A stretch of 64,000 nucleotides of DNA from Bifidobacterium miconis (GCF_019331735.1 NZ_JAHBBH010000008.1:1-64000); one strand, 5' to 3'; shown: positions 33,567 to 43,269, counted from the first letter of the stretch. Made by a program: numbers and translations. Notes: a model not told the origin generated them from the sequence alone.

Positions 33567-34472
33567 ATGCCACAAAAAAGAATAGAACGCAAAGCCCTGA
33601 TCGTTGGCATCGTCGTCAACGCGCTGCAAGTCGCGGCCGGCATGGCCGTGTTCTTCATGACCGGCCTCAAGGCCATGTTCCTCGACTTCTCCTTCACCGC
33701 GATCTCCGTGCTGTCCGGCATCGTCGCGGTCTACCTGTCCTCGCGCACCGTGCGCACCACCGAACGCTTCCCCAACGGCCTGTTCGCGCTCGAACCGATC
33801 TACGCGATCTGCAAGGCCATCTTCACGCTGTCGCTGCTGCTGTACTCGCTGCTCGACGTCTCCCAGGTCGCCTACGACTACTTCGTCCTCGGCCAGGGCG
33901 AGCGCATCGAAACCGGACCGGTCGTCATCTACGAAATCCTCACCGTCATCGTGTGCTTCAGCCTGTACGTCTACTATCGTCGCGAAAACCGGGCGATCCG
34001 CAACTCGAGCACCATGCTCACGGCCGAGTGCAAGAGCACGCTCGTCGACGGCGCGATGTCGTTCGGCATCGGCGTGGTCGCCGTCGTGCTCATGTTCCTG
34101 CCGACCAGCGGTCCGTTCGACTTCCTGCACTTCACCGGCGACTTCTTCATCACCGTCGGACTCGTCGCCTGCACGATCAAGGAGCCGTTCGGCGTGCTCA
34201 AGGACGCGTTCATCGAGCTGGTCGGCGGCGTGCACGCCGCCGACGAGACGAACGCGTTCGTCGAGACCACCGCGCAGCGCCACCTGCCAGCCAACACCGA
34301 ATACGAGCAGACGCTGATCTTCAAGACCGGCATGAACTACACGGTCGACGTGTACCTTTCCGGCACCGGCGAGACGATCGACGTGGCCGATCTGGTCGAA
34401 TGCAAGCGTTCGCTCGAACGAGAACTGCGGCACCGGCTGCACATCGTCGACGTCGACTTCGTGTTCGACTGA
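33567..34472 (+). CDS. Cation diffusion facilitator family transporter
   Basis: 301 residues with about six membrane segments followed by a cytoplasmic C-terminal domain. Segment two carries LDFSFTAISVLSG and segment five TLVDGAMSFGIG, where CDF proteins hold their metal-binding Asp/His residues; here the second site reads STLVDGAMS. It exports divalent metals (Zn, Mn, Fe or Co) by proton exchange. Metal not predictable. Followed by a dispersed repeat. Confidence 0.78.
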   Translation: MPQKRIERKALIVGIVVNALQVAAGMAVFFMTGLKAMFLDFSFTAISVLSGIVAVYLSSRTVRTTERFPNGLFALEPIYAICKAIFTLSLLLYSLLDVSQVAYDYFVLGQGERIETGPVVIYEILTVIVCFSLYVYYRRENRAIRNSSTMLTAECKSTLVDGAMSFGIGVVAVVLMFLPTSGPFDFLHFTGDFFITVGLVACTIKEPFGVLKDAFIELVGGVHAADETNAFVETTAQRHLPANTEYEQTLIFKTGMNYTVDVYLSGTGETIDVADLVECKRSLERELRHRLHIVDVDFVFD

Positions 34473-34534
34473 GACTGTCGGATCGACTGTCGGATCCGTC
34501 CTCGGCTTTTTTGGCTGAGAATGCCGTCGGCAAA

Positions 34535-34645
34535 GTCGGCTGAGGGGTGTTATGGCAACGGAACGTTCCGAAGCTGCTGACTACCCCTCAGTCATGCTGC
34601 GCATGGCAGCTCCCCTGACAAGGGGAGCTGAGGATGAGCTGAGGA
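34535..34645. repeat. Dispersed repeat copy with GGAACGTTCC core
   Basis: It contains GCAACGGAACGTTCCGAAGC and GACTACCCCTCAG, which is the near-exact inverse of 52700-52735, followed by CAGCTCCCCTGACAAGGGG. It lies between the convergent transporter and cysS genes. Confidence 0.75.
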
Positions 34646-34649
34646 TGGC

Positions 34650-36320
34650 CTACTTGAGGCTCCAGGTGCTGCCCTGCGGGCCGTCCTCGATGGCGATGCC
34701 GGCGGCGCCCAGCGCGTCGCGGATCGCGTCGGCCTTGGCGAAGTCGCGGGCCTTGCGGGCCTCGGCGCGGGCGGTGAGCTGCTCGGCGACCAGCGCGTCC
34801 AGCACCTCGTGCTCGCGGTTCTCGCCCGCGCCCGCGGCACCGGCCGCAGCGCCGCCGCCGATCCACGGCTCGGCCAGCGGGTCAAGGCCCAGCGTGTCGA
34901 GCATCGCGCGCACCGACACGAGCGCCGCGCGCACCTCCGCCTTCGCCGCGTCGGAATCGGCGCGGTCGGCCAGCTGCGAGAGCAACGTGTTGCCGTTGCG
35001 CACGGCCGTGAACACGGCCGCGGTCGCGCCAGACACGTTGAAGTCGTCGTTCATCGCCGCGACGAAATCGGCCGGCAGATCATCCGCGCGCACCGCAACG
35101 ATCTCGTCGCGCGACGGCTGTCCGCCCAACGCCACGCCCGCGCGCTCGATGAAGTTCGACACGCGATCGTACGCGGCCTGCGCCTCGACCAGCGCCTGAT
35201 CCGACCATTCGAGCATCGAGCGGTACTGCACCGAACCGAGCGCGTAGCGCACCACCCACGCGGAATGTTCGGCCAAAACGCTCGGCACCGACAGGCCCGT
35301 GCCCAGCGACTTCGACATCTTCTCGCCCTTGGCCGTCACCCATGCCGAGTGCATCCAGTGCGCCGCCGAATCGTAGCCGGCCGCGCGCGTCTGCGCCATC
35401 TCGTTCTCGTGGTGGGGGAAGCGCAGGTCGAGGCCGCCGCCGTGGATGTCGAACATGTCCTTCAAATAACGGTGGCTCATTGCCGAGCATTCGATGTGCC
35501 AGCCCGGGCGGCCCACGCCGAACGGCGTGTTCCAGCGCGCGTCGAGCGGATCGGTGTCCTTCGGGGCCTTCCACAGCGCGAAATCGCGCGGATCGTGCTT
35601 GTCGGGCGACATGTCGGCCGGGTCGATCGGATTGTACTTGTCGTCGCCCGCCGCGTCCACGCTCGGGCCCATGCGGTCGGCCACGGCCGCCGCCTCGTCC
35701 GCTTCCACGGAGCCCTGCTTCTGGTGCGTCAGCTCGCCGTAGTGCGGCCAGCTCGGCACGTCAAAGTACACGTTGCCGGTCGGATTGCCGTCCGCGTCGC
35801 GCACCACGTAGCCGTGTCCGTTGTCGATGATCTTCTGGATCAGGTCGATCATGTCGATCATGTGGCCGGTCGCGCGCGGCTCGTACGTCGGCGGCAGCAC
35901 GCCGAGCGTGTCGTACGCCTGCGTGAACTCGCGCTCGTAGTGGTACGCGCGCGCCCACCATTGCTGTCCCGCGGCCGCGGCCTTGTCGAGGATCTTGTCG
36001 TCGATGTCGGTCACGTTGCGCACGAATGTGACGTCGTATCCGAGCTTGAGGAACCAGCGGCGGACGACGTCGAACGCGACGGCCGCGCGGATGTGGCCGA
36101 TGTGCGGCGACGACTGCACGGTCGCGCCGCACACGTAGATGCCGACCTTGCCGGGCTTGATCGGCGTGAAACGCGCGACGGCGTGCGTGGCCGTGTCGTA
36201 CAGCTTCAGATCGGCCGCAGCCTTCGCCACGGTGGAGGCCGAGTCGCGGCCGGTCGCGGCGACGGTTCCGGACTGGACGCTGGAAATGTTGGAATCATGC
36301 GCTTCTTGAGCTTCTGTCAT
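34650..36320 (-). CDS. cysS: Cysteine-tRNA ligase
   Basis: 556 residues, class I synthetase that charges tRNA-Cys. Motifs: [18 protein letters not shown] (HIGH and a zinc Cys), [13 protein letters not shown] (zinc ligands), HHENEMAQT and [12 protein letters not shown] (KMSKS). It is longer than many (about 460-500) because of a loop after [15 protein letters not shown] and a Gly/Ala segment near the C-terminus. TACGCT lies 8 nt before the ATG, so it is probably leaderless. Confidence 0.95.
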   Translation of the reverse strand: MTEAQEAHDSNISSVQSGTVAATGRDSASTVAKAAADLKLYDTATHAVARFTPIKPGKVGIYVCGATVQSSPHIGHIRAAVAFDVVRRWFLKLGYDVTFVRNVTDIDDKILDKAAAAGQQWWARAYHYEREFTQAYDTLGVLPPTYEPRATGHMIDMIDLIQKIIDNGHGYVVRDADGNPTGNVYFDVPSWPHYGELTHQKQGSVEADEAAAVADRMGPSVDAAGDDKYNPIDPADMSPDKHDPRDFALWKAPKDTDPLDARWNTPFGVGRPGWHIECSAMSHRYLKDMFDIHGGGLDLRFPHHENEMAQTRAAGYDSAAHWMHSAWVTAKGEKMSKSLGTGLSVPSVLAEHSAWVVRYALGSVQYRSMLEWSDQALVEAQAAYDRVSNFIERAGVALGGQPSRDEIVAVRADDLPADFVAAMNDDFNVSGATAAVFTAVRNGNTLLSQLADRADSDAAKAEVRAALVSVRAMLDTLGLDPLAEPWIGGGAAAGAAGAGENREHEVLDALVAEQLTARAEARKARDFAKADAIRDALGAAGIAIEDGPQGSTWSLK

Positions 36321-36467
36321 ACTGCAAAAGCGTATTCAGATTGGCCGACATGCGCGGCATTTCCATGCCGGATTTCGGCCCGTGGCTGATCGCGAACCAG
36401 CCGCGAACTGACGTGGCGATGCGAAACGTCGAATTCGCTTTACGTGGGTGATGCCACAATAGGAACC

Positions 36468-37193
36468 ATGACGCAACCGCAAGTGTTGATTCTGCAGCAC
36501 GTCCCGTGGGAGAAGCCGGGGCGTATTTTGACGAACCTCGAAGAGCTGGGGTTGGACACGCTCACCCTGAACATCGCCAAAAAGAAGAAACCCGACCTGC
36601 CGGACTTCGACCAGGTGGCCGGCGTGGTCATCATGGGCGGGCCGATGGGCGCCACCGACTATGACGAATACCCGGGGCTCAAGGTCGAGGCGAAGCTCGC
36701 CAAGGCCGCCGTGAGCGTCGGCAAGCCGGTGCTCGGCGTGTGCCTCGGCCATCAGATCATCGCCACCGCGCTCGGCGCGAAGCTGAGCCGCGGCGACGCG
36801 CCGGAAATCGGCTTCGGCCCGATCAAGCGCGTCGACAAGCACGACTACTTCTCCATGTGGGACAAGCAGATCAACGTGCTGCACTGGCACAACGACGTGG
36901 TCGGCCTGCCTGCCGACGCGCAGTTGCTCGCCCGTTCGGCCGGCACCAAGGTGCAGGCGTTCCGCTTCGCCTCCGCGCTGGGGCTCCAGTTCCATCTCGA
37001 GGTCAGCGCGCCGATCCTCGAGGAGTGGCTGGCCGAACCGTCCATGGTCAAGGACCTCAAGGCCGTCGGCGGCTCCAAGTCGCAGCTGCGCGAGGACTTC
37101 GCGCAATACGATCCGCAGATCCTGCCGCTCGCCGAGCAGGTGTTTTCCGGGTTCGCCGCGCGCTGCAACACGTACGCCAAGACGCTGGGCTGA
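36468..37193 (+). CDS. Class I glutamine amidotransferase-like protein
   Basis: 241 residues. Triad elements are visible: the nucleophile in GVCLGHQIIATALG and the His/Glu pair in LQFHLEVSAPILEEW. It resembles stand-alone GMP-synthase-like amidotransferases of unknown acceptor (YfeJ type), preceded by GGPMGATDYDEYPGLKVE. CACAAT lies 7 nt before ATG 36468. Confidence 0.85.
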   Translation: MTQPQVLILQHVPWEKPGRILTNLEELGLDTLTLNIAKKKKPDLPDFDQVAGVVIMGGPMGATDYDEYPGLKVEAKLAKAAVSVGKPVLGVCLGHQIIATALGAKLSRGDAPEIGFGPIKRVDKHDYFSMWDKQINVLHWHNDVVGLPADAQLLARSAGTKVQAFRFASALGLQFHLEVSAPILEEWLAEPSMVKDLKAVGGSKSQLREDFAQYDPQILPLAEQVFSGFAARCNTYAKTLG

Positions 37194-37240
37194 GCGGCCG
37201 GCGAACGCCGATGGACCGTAATCGCCGCGCTTCCCTTCTT

Positions 37241-37292
37241 GGCTCCCCTTGTCGGGGTAGCTGTCACGAAGTGGCTGAGGGGCAGTCAGGAC
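37241..37292. repeat. Dispersed repeat copy
   Basis: GGCTCCCCTTGTCGGGGTAG is followed by CTGTCACGAAGTGGCTGAGG and GGCAGTCAGG. It is the same family as at 29.6, 34.5, 46.9 and 52.7 kb, and sits between the amidotransferase and ABC-F genes. Confidence 0.7.
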
Positions 37293-37373
37293 CCATCGCA
37301 TGAGGTTCGGCAGAATACCAAGCTGGTCTGCCGGTCGGTCCGATGCCCGGTGGTGCCGCTAAGTTAGTGGATT

Positions 37374-39665
37374 ATGCCGACTTACGATATTGGACTGGAA
37401 CACGTTTCGCTCGCCTTCGCCACCAAAACCATCTTCACCGATGTGACGCAGGGCGTATTCGAAGGCGACCGCATCGGCATCGTCGGCCGCAACGGCGACG
37501 GCAAATCCACGCTGCTGCACCTGTTCCGCGGCACGCAGGAACCGGATTCGGGCCGCGTCACCAAACGCAACGGGCTCACGTTCGGCATGCTCGACCAGCG
37601 CGATCCGCTCGACGACGACGCCACGATCCGCGAAGCCGCGCTGGAGGGGCGCGCGGACTACGAATGGGCCGCGGAGACGCGCTCGCGCGAGATCGTCGAA
37701 GCGCTGCTCGGCGGCATGAGCCTCGACGCGAAGATCGGATCGCTGTCGGGCGGCCAGCGCCGCCGCGCCGATCTGGCCCGCCTGCTGCTGCGCGACTGGG
37801 ACATCCTCGCGCTCGACGAGCCGACCAACCATCTGGACGTGGTGACGATCCACTGGCTCGCCGAACACCTCAAGAACCGCTGGTCTCGCGGAGAGGGCGC
37901 GCTGCTGCTCGTCACGCACGACCGCTGGTTCCTCGACGAGGTGTGCGAATCCATGTGGGAGGTCCACGACGACCTGATCGAGCCGTTCGAGGGCGGCTAT
38001 TCCGCGTACATGCTCCAGCGCGTCGAACGCGACCGTCAGGCTGACGTACGCGAGACCAAGCGCCGCAACCTCGCCCGCAAGGAGCTCGCATGGCTCACCC
38101 GCGGCGCCCGCGCCCGCTCCACCAAGCAGAAGTTCCACGTCAAGGCCGCGCGCGAGCTCATCGCCGACGTGCCGCCGGTGCGCAACACGCTCGAACTCAA
38201 GCAGATGGCGACCTCGCGCCTCGGCAAGCAGGTCGTGGACCTGATCGACGTGACGCAGATCTTCGAACACGTGCAGGGCGGCGCCGACAGTTCGGTCGCG
38301 GACGCTGCGGCGGCCATCGACCCGGATGTGGCCGCGATGGCCGACTCCGCGTCGCGTGTGGACGTGGTGCGTCCGATGTACGCCGAACCGCAGGTGCACG
38401 GTTCGGTCGAAGTCGCCGTGACCGACATGGACGATCCGCGACTCGTCGACGCCGGCGTGCCCGAGGCGGTCGAAGCGGCGAAAGTCGCGCGCGAGGCTGC
38501 CGAACAGGCGCGTGTCGATGCCGGCGTCGCCGCGATCGACGACGGCGATCGTGCGACGCGACGTCGACTGACCGGAGGCGAGACGATCGGCGCGGACGAC
38601 GCCGACGTCGAATCGGCCGCCGACGCGACGTCCGCGGCGCGCAGGATCACCGTCACCGGACGCAAGATCCTCGACGACGTGACGTGGCTGATCGGCCCCG
38701 GCGACCGCTTCGGCATCGTCGGCGCGAACGGCGCGGGCAAGTCCACGCTGCTGCGTCTGCTCGACGGCACACTCACCCCGACCGCGGGCCACGTGAACAT
38801 CGGCAAGACCGTGCGGTTCGCGGTGCTCTCGCAGCGGCTTGACGAGCTCGAGAAGCTCGGCAAGTACAAGATCAAGGAAGTGCTGTCGCGCTACAAGCCG
38901 AGCTACATCGTCGACGGCAAGGAGGTTACGCCCGGTCAGCTCATGGAACGGCTCGGCTTCGAGTCCGCGCAGTTGATGACGCCGATCCGCGACCTGTCCG
39001 GCGGCCAGAAGCGCCGCATGCAGCTGCTGCTCATCCTGCTCGACGAGCCGAACGTGCTCATCATGGACGAACCCGGCAACGATCTGGACACCGACATGCT
39101 CGCCGTGATGGAGGACCTGCTCGACACGTGGCCGGGCACGCTCATCGTCGTCTCGCACGACCGGTATCTGCTCGAACGCGTCACCGACGAGCAGTTCGCG
39201 CTCATCGGCGGCAAGGTGCGGCATCTGCCCGGCGGCGTGCAGGATTATCTCGACATGGTCGAGGATCTGAAGAACGGCAAGCCGCTGCCGTCGCTCGAAC
39301 CGGCGTACGGCAAGAAGAAGGGCAAGGGCGGTGCCGGTTCCGCTGCGGCTTCCGGCGCTTCGTCCGATGTCGCTGACGCTGCGGCTGGACGGGATGCCGC
39401 TGCCGAAGACGATTCCGGCGAGGGCGGCGGCACGCCCAAGCTCACCGGCAAGGCGTTCCACGACGCGAGCAAGCGCGTCGCCGCTATCGACCGCAAGCTC
39501 GCCAAGCTCGAGGAGCAGAAGGCTGATCTCGAATCGCAGATGGCCGCGCACGACCCGAGCGACTACGAGGGACTGGGCAAGCTCAACGAGCAGCTCAAGG
39601 CCATCGCCGACGAGTCCGACGAGCTGACCGCCGAATGGATGGAGCTCTCCGAACAGCTCGAGTAG
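37374..39665 (+). CDS. ABC-F family ATPase (Uup-like)
   Basis: 763 residues, two ATPase domains and no membrane part. Domain one: GIVGRNGDGKSTLLHL, SLSGGQRRRADLARLLL, LALDEPTNHLD. Domain two: GIVGANGAGKSTLLRL, DLSGGQKRRMQL, IMDEPGNDLDTDM. The C-terminal coiled coil (DRKLAKLEEQKADLESQM) matches the Uup DNA/ribosome-binding tail. Between the domains is an Ala/Asp/Val-rich insertion of about 120 residues (nt 38275-38640). ABC-F proteins act on the ribosome. TAAGTT precedes ATG by 8 nt. Confidence 0.88.
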   Translation: MPTYDIGLEHVSLAFATKTIFTDVTQGVFEGDRIGIVGRNGDGKSTLLHLFRGTQEPDSGRVTKRNGLTFGMLDQRDPLDDDATIREAALEGRADYEWAAETRSREIVEALLGGMSLDAKIGSLSGGQRRRADLARLLLRDWDILALDEPTNHLDVVTIHWLAEHLKNRWSRGEGALLLVTHDRWFLDEVCESMWEVHDDLIEPFEGGYSAYMLQRVERDRQADVRETKRRNLARKELAWLTRGARARSTKQKFHVKAARELIADVPPVRNTLELKQMATSRLGKQVVDLIDVTQIFEHVQGGADSSVADAAAAIDPDVAAMADSASRVDVVRPMYAEPQVHGSVEVAVTDMDDPRLVDAGVPEAVEAAKVAREAAEQARVDAGVAAIDDGDRATRRRLTGGETIGADDADVESAADATSAARRITVTGRKILDDVTWLIGPGDRFGIVGANGAGKSTLLRLLDGTLTPTAGHVNIGKTVRFAVLSQRLDELEKLGKYKIKEVLSRYKPSYIVDGKEVTPGQLMERLGFESAQLMTPIRDLSGGQKRRMQLLLILLDEPNVLIMDEPGNDLDTDMLAVMEDLLDTWPGTLIVVSHDRYLLERVTDEQFALIGGKVRHLPGGVQDYLDMVEDLKNGKPLPSLEPAYGKKKGKGGAGSAAASGASSDVADAAAGRDAAAEDDSGEGGGTPKLTGKAFHDASKRVAAIDRKLAKLEEQKADLESQMAAHDPSDYEGLGKLNEQLKAIADESDELTAEWMELSEQLE

Positions 39666-39761
39666 CGGGGGGCGGCGTGACGGAGTGGCGGCGCGGAATC
39701 GTCCGGTTCTCGATTGTCCGGTTATCAGTGGCGTGACGAAACATCTGCTGAAAGGAACGAC

Positions 39762-40286
39762 ATGATGGACATTGAGGACATGACGAATGCGAATGACGGT
39801 GCCGCCGCTCTCCGTGCTCTGGTGGAGAATTCCCTTGACTCCGAGGGATTGACCTATATGGACAACCCGGACGAGGGCACGATCGTGTATGACATTGATC
39901 TTTCGTTGGCGGTGGGCCCCGTCAACGTGGTGATCTGGGTGGAATCGGGCCGAATCGGCGTCGGTGCCGTTTCCTCGTTCGCATGCGACCCCACGGATCG
40001 GGAAACCATGCTGGCACTTGCCGAATACGTGTGCCGCGTCAATGCCGGGTTGGATCTGGGCGGTTTCCATCTCGGCTTCGACGACGGCGACGTGTGGTAC
40101 TGGAACGTGCTGCTCACCGGTGGCGGCAACCCGTCCCGTGAGCTGATCCAGCAGACGGTGTTCACGCCCTGCCTGATGTGGAAGCGGTATGGCGACGGTT
40201 TTCTCAAGGTGGCCACCGGCACATGTACCCCGGAAGAGGCCGTGGCCGAGGCGGAAACTCCTCATGCGGATGACGATGAGCGGTAG
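39762..40286 (+). CDS. YbjN-like domain protein
   Basis: 174 residues, soluble. A mixed alpha/beta pattern (TIVYDIDLSLAVGPVNVVIWV, then LAEYVCRVNAGLDLGGFHLGF and GDVWYWNVLL) resembles the YbjN/type III chaperone-like fold of unknown function. ATG 39762 follows AAAGGAA. It stands alone after the ABC-F gene. Its base composition is slightly less GC-rich than the neighbours. Confidence 0.55.
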   Translation: MMDIEDMTNANDGAAALRALVENSLDSEGLTYMDNPDEGTIVYDIDLSLAVGPVNVVIWVESGRIGVGAVSSFACDPTDRETMLALAEYVCRVNAGLDLGGFHLGFDDGDVWYWNVLLTGGGNPSRELIQQTVFTPCLMWKRYGDGFLKVATGTCTPEEAVAEAETPHADDDER

Positions 40287-40405
40287 TCTCGGAAATTTCG
40301 GTGCATTCCGGTATCGGCGCGTCGCCGGCCATCATCCGGCGTGATTGCGCCGGCGGCGATCACAGCCGGCTTTTGCCTTGCATGGCGATCGCCGATACCG
40401 TTGGC

Positions 40406-40566
40406 TCATGCAGTTGCCGGCTCGCCGTTGTCCCAAGGATTGACCAGCGTGACGCCGGTGTGTTTGAAATCCTTGACGTTCCTTGACGTTGCGCGTGGCA
40501 AGCGTCGCCCCGCGCGACCGTGCGATCGCCGTGATCATCGCGTCCTGCACGTCGATCGGACGGCCG
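40406..40566 (-). pseudogene. Remnant of a VapC-type PIN-domain toxin, frameshifted
   Basis: The minus strand encodes GRPIDVQDAMITAIARSRGA then TLATRNVK, the conserved C-terminal PIN segment. A tandem duplication of 10 bp (CCTTGACGTT at 40471-40480 and 40481-40490) then shifts the frame. Removing one copy restores DFKHTGVTLVNPWD followed by a stop at 40406, the normal VapC ending. The N-terminal part is lost where the MFS gene ends. No antitoxin is visible. Confidence 0.78.
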
Positions 40567-41892
40567 CTACAGTTCGGCCTCATTCCAACGGTCGGCGGCC
40601 GGAATCGAACGCACGGCCGGCATCGCCAGCACGATCGCCACGTTGGCGGCCAGCGCGAGCAGGGACAGCGCGACGGTCATCCGGAAGCCGATCGTCGGCA
40701 GCAACGAGCCGGCAATCGCCGAACAGAACATCGTCGGCAGCAGGCACATCAGATTCGACGACGAATTGACGCGCCCCTGCATCTCGGTCGGCACCTTGGC
40801 GAAGATGAAGCCCATAAGCAGCGCGTTGATCGTCGGCACCGGCAGTCCGCACAGCAGCGACGAGACGAGCATCACCGGATAGGCGTCGCTGACGATCATC
40901 GGCGCCAGCGTCGCCAACGCGGCCACCGACATGACAACCAGACCGGTGCCCACGGCAAGCCGATCGCACACGCGCGCCGCGATCACCGCGCCGATCAGCA
41001 TGCCCGCGCCGACCGCCGTCGACACGAAACCGATGCGCACCGAATCCACGCCGGAACCGACCAACTGCAACTGCACCGCCTGGAAGATCCCGTTGACGCC
41101 GAAATTCAGCAGCGCGGCGATAGTGGTCAACGTCATCAGCGTGCGCCGGCGCAGCGTCCAACGCCAGCCTTCTACGAAATCGTCGACGAACGAACCGCGT
41201 GCGTCGGCCGAGCCGCCCGCAGCCAGCTCGTCGTCGTGCGCGTCGCGCTCGTCGCGTCGGATCGCATCACGCACATGCTCGTCAACGCGCAGCATGCCCG
41301 CGCTGATGCCGGCGATCGCGTACATGATCGATGCGACGGCGAATGGCACCCACATGCCGAACGCGTACAGCACGCCGCCGAGCGGCGAGCCGGCGAGAGC
41401 GATCACCGAATCGCGTCCCTGATTGAGACTTTGCGCCTTCGGATAGTCGGCGGTGGGGATGATCGAACGCAGCATCGCGTTCGTTGCGCTGCCGAGCAGG
41501 CCGTTGATCGTGGATGCCGCGACGATGACGACGGCGAACGCGGGGAACGTGAGCAGGCCGCTCGCCAGCAATGCGAACACCGCGCCCCACAGCACGGCGC
41601 CGCATACGGCGTTGAGGATGATGAGCCGCTTGCGGTTGTGCCGATCGACCAGCGTGCCGCCGAATACGTCGGCGGTCTGCGCGGCGATCATGCTCGCCGT
41701 GGCCAGCCAGCCGGCCGTGGGCAGGGACTTGGTGAGCGAGAAGGCGACCAGCGAGATTGCGAAGCCCTTCATCGCAAGGCCTATCGCGGATGCGGTGTCG
41801 GCGGTGAACCACGCGCGGTACTGCGGATTGCGCCACAGCGAAGCGTGCGTGGTGCGTGCGGGGGACTCGTTGCCATTGGCGATGTCGGTCAT
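40567..41892 (-). CDS. Major facilitator superfamily exporter
   Basis: 441 residues, about twelve membrane segments with a central cytoplasmic loop rich in Asp/Arg. The opening WRNPQYRAWFTADTASAIG and the loop LVDRHNRKRLIILN fit the MFS drug-efflux type (multidrug/macrolide-like). The start ATG 41892 follows AAGGAG. It lies 11 bp after the ArsR-type gene, forming a two-gene operon; the regulator probably responds to the exported compound. Confidence 0.85.
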   Translation of the reverse strand: MTDIANGNESPARTTHASLWRNPQYRAWFTADTASAIGLAMKGFAISLVAFSLTKSLPTAGWLATASMIAAQTADVFGGTLVDRHNRKRLIILNAVCGAVLWGAVFALLASGLLTFPAFAVVIVAASTINGLLGSATNAMLRSIIPTADYPKAQSLNQGRDSVIALAGSPLGGVLYAFGMWVPFAVASIMYAIAGISAGMLRVDEHVRDAIRRDERDAHDDELAAGGSADARGSFVDDFVEGWRWTLRRRTLMTLTTIAALLNFGVNGIFQAVQLQLVGSGVDSVRIGFVSTAVGAGMLIGAVIAARVCDRLAVGTGLVVMSVAALATLAPMIVSDAYPVMLVSSLLCGLPVPTINALLMGFIFAKVPTEMQGRVNSSSNLMCLLPTMFCSAIAGSLLPTIGFRMTVALSLLALAANVAIVLAMPAVRSIPAADRWNEAEL

Positions 41893-41903
41893 GATCAGCT
41901 CCT

Positions 41904-42464
41904 TTACACCAGATAGCGGAAGGCAGACAGTGCGACCATGACCTGTTCTGAGCCGTCGCCTTCGGTGTGCCGGTCGCCGACTGTGTTGATCCACTTGTCG
42001 GCTACGGCCAGCAGTTCCTGCTGCATCTGGCTGAATTCCGCGTCGGTCAGTCGGATGATCGACATGCTGTCCAACGAGTGCCGCCACGGTTCGGGCAACG
42101 ACGATTCCGCGCGATAGTAGCGCAGTCGCGCTTCGGTGGCCGCGGTGGACGCGGATTGCGCGAGGGCTTCGACGGACGCCTGGTCGGTGTCGCCGTCCGC
42201 GTTGACGATGAGTTTGGGCGTGCTGGCCTGCCAGTAGCTTTTGCGCGCGTCGCCGTCGGGGGAGGGGACCTGCTCGACGAGTCCGGCCTTGGCGAGCTGC
42301 CTGAGATGATAGCTGATCGTGCCCGCCGATTCGCCGATGCGTTCGGCGATGTCGCCCACGGTGCATGCCTTGCCGGGTTCCATCATGTTCATGATGCGGA
42401 TGCGCGTCGGATGCGATACCGCGCGCAGCTGCGTGAGATCGGCGTGGTGCCGTGTGTTGGTCAT
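41904..42464 (-). CDS. ArsR-like winged-helix transcription regulator
   Basis: 186 residues. The N-terminal winged helix (LRAVSHPTRIRIMNMM, then TVGDIAERIGESAGTISYHLRQLAKAGLV) is ArsR/HTH_20 type. The C-terminal half has no metal-binding cysteines and may bind a ligand or dimerise. ATG 42464 follows AAGGAGG. Its promoter overlaps palindromes, suggesting it represses itself and the MFS gene. Confidence 0.85.
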   Translation of the reverse strand: MTNTRHHADLTQLRAVSHPTRIRIMNMMEPGKACTVGDIAERIGESAGTISYHLRQLAKAGLVEQVPSPDGDARKSYWQASTPKLIVNADGDTDQASVEALAQSASTAATEARLRYYRAESSLPEPWRHSLDSMSIIRLTDAEFSQMQQELLAVADKWINTVGDRHTEGDGSEQVMVALSAFRYLV

Positions 42465-42512
42465 GGTGACCTCCTTGCTGGATCGGCGGGCGATGATCAC
42501 CCGCCCTATTTC

Positions 42513-42561
42513 ACAAGAATCATTGTACAACAAATCTTGTATAAATCAACAAGAACTCTTG
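42513..42561 (-). promoter_or_regulatory. Promoter and palindromic operator of the ArsR-MFS operon
   Basis: On the minus strand, TTGATT (42549-42544), 16 bp, TACAAT (42527-42522). Around it lie ACAAGA (42513-42518) with TCTTGT (42535-42540), and CAAGA-AC-TCTTG (42550-42561). The repeated ACAAGA/TCTTGT half-sites cover the promoter, as expected for autorepression. Confidence 0.6.
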
Positions 42562-42591
42562 CATTTTGGTGTGGAAGCAATGGAGGCAACG

Positions 42592-42635
42592 AAAAAGGCT
42601 CCTCGCCCGGGCGGGGAGCCCATAAGCGAGGAGCC
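42592..42635 (-). terminator. Rho-independent terminator of ilvBN
   Basis: On the minus strand GGCTCCTCGC (42635-42626) pairs with GCGAGGAGCC (42606-42597), followed by TTTTT. A smaller GGGCTCCCC hairpin sits in the loop. Confidence 0.88.
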
Positions 42636-42678
42636 TGTAACAGTGCAACGGCAGCGAGCCGAAGCCAGAAAGAGAACG

Positions 42679-43233
42679 TCAGCGGCCGGTGATCTCCGAA
42701 CCGACGACCTTCTCGGCCAGCGCGCGCGGGCCGCGCGTCACCGCAACCGCACCGGAACGCACCAGTTCGATGATGCCGTAGTGATCAAGCAGGCCGAGCA
42801 GCGCGTCGATCTTGCCCTCCGCGCCGGTCGCCTCGATCGTCAGCGACTCCGGGTTCACGTCGACCACGCGCACGCGGAACAGGCGCACGATCTCGAGCAC
42901 GTCGGAACGGTTCGACTGGTCGGCCGCGACCTTGATGAGCACGAGCTCGCGCTCCACGGTCGTGTCCGGATCCAGATCGACGATCTTGAGCACATGCAGC
43001 AGCTTGTTGAGCTGCTTGATGATCTGCTCGAGCGGCAGGTCGTCCACCTCGGCCGTGACCGTCACGCGCGAGATGTCCGGGCGTTCGGTGGGGGAGACGG
43101 ACAGCGAGTCGATGTTGAACGCGCGGCGGGCGAACAGGCCGGCGATGCGGGCCAGCACGCCCGGACGGTTCTCCACGAGCACGGACAGCGTGTGGCGCTT
43201 GGCGCCGGGCTGGGAAGCGGGATAGTTAGCCAT
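42679..43233 (-). CDS. ilvN: Acetolactate synthase small (regulatory) subunit
   Basis: 184 residues, two ACT-like domains. It binds valine for feedback inhibition and activates IlvB. HTLSVLVENRPGVLARIAGLFARR is the N-terminal ACT signature; the second half contains DVNPESLTIEATG. It lies 36 bp after ilvB, with AAGGAG before the start. It belongs to the branched-chain amino-acid pathway. Confidence 0.94.
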   Translation of the reverse strand: MANYPASQPGAKRHTLSVLVENRPGVLARIAGLFARRAFNIDSLSVSPTERPDISRVTVTAEVDDLPLEQIIKQLNKLLHVLKIVDLDPDTTVERELVLIKVAADQSNRSDVLEIVRLFRVRVVDVNPESLTIEATGAEGKIDALLGLLDHYGIIELVRSGAVAVTRGPRALAEKVVGSEITGR

Positions 43234-43269
43234 GAGAGATTTCTCCTTAACCCTTCGCGAACGAACGAA

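Noticed and set aside
37359-40265. Long minus-strand open frame opposite the ABC-F gene
   Set aside because: Composition-driven antisense frame in GC-rich DNA; the plus strand carries a complete ABC-F protein with all motifs.
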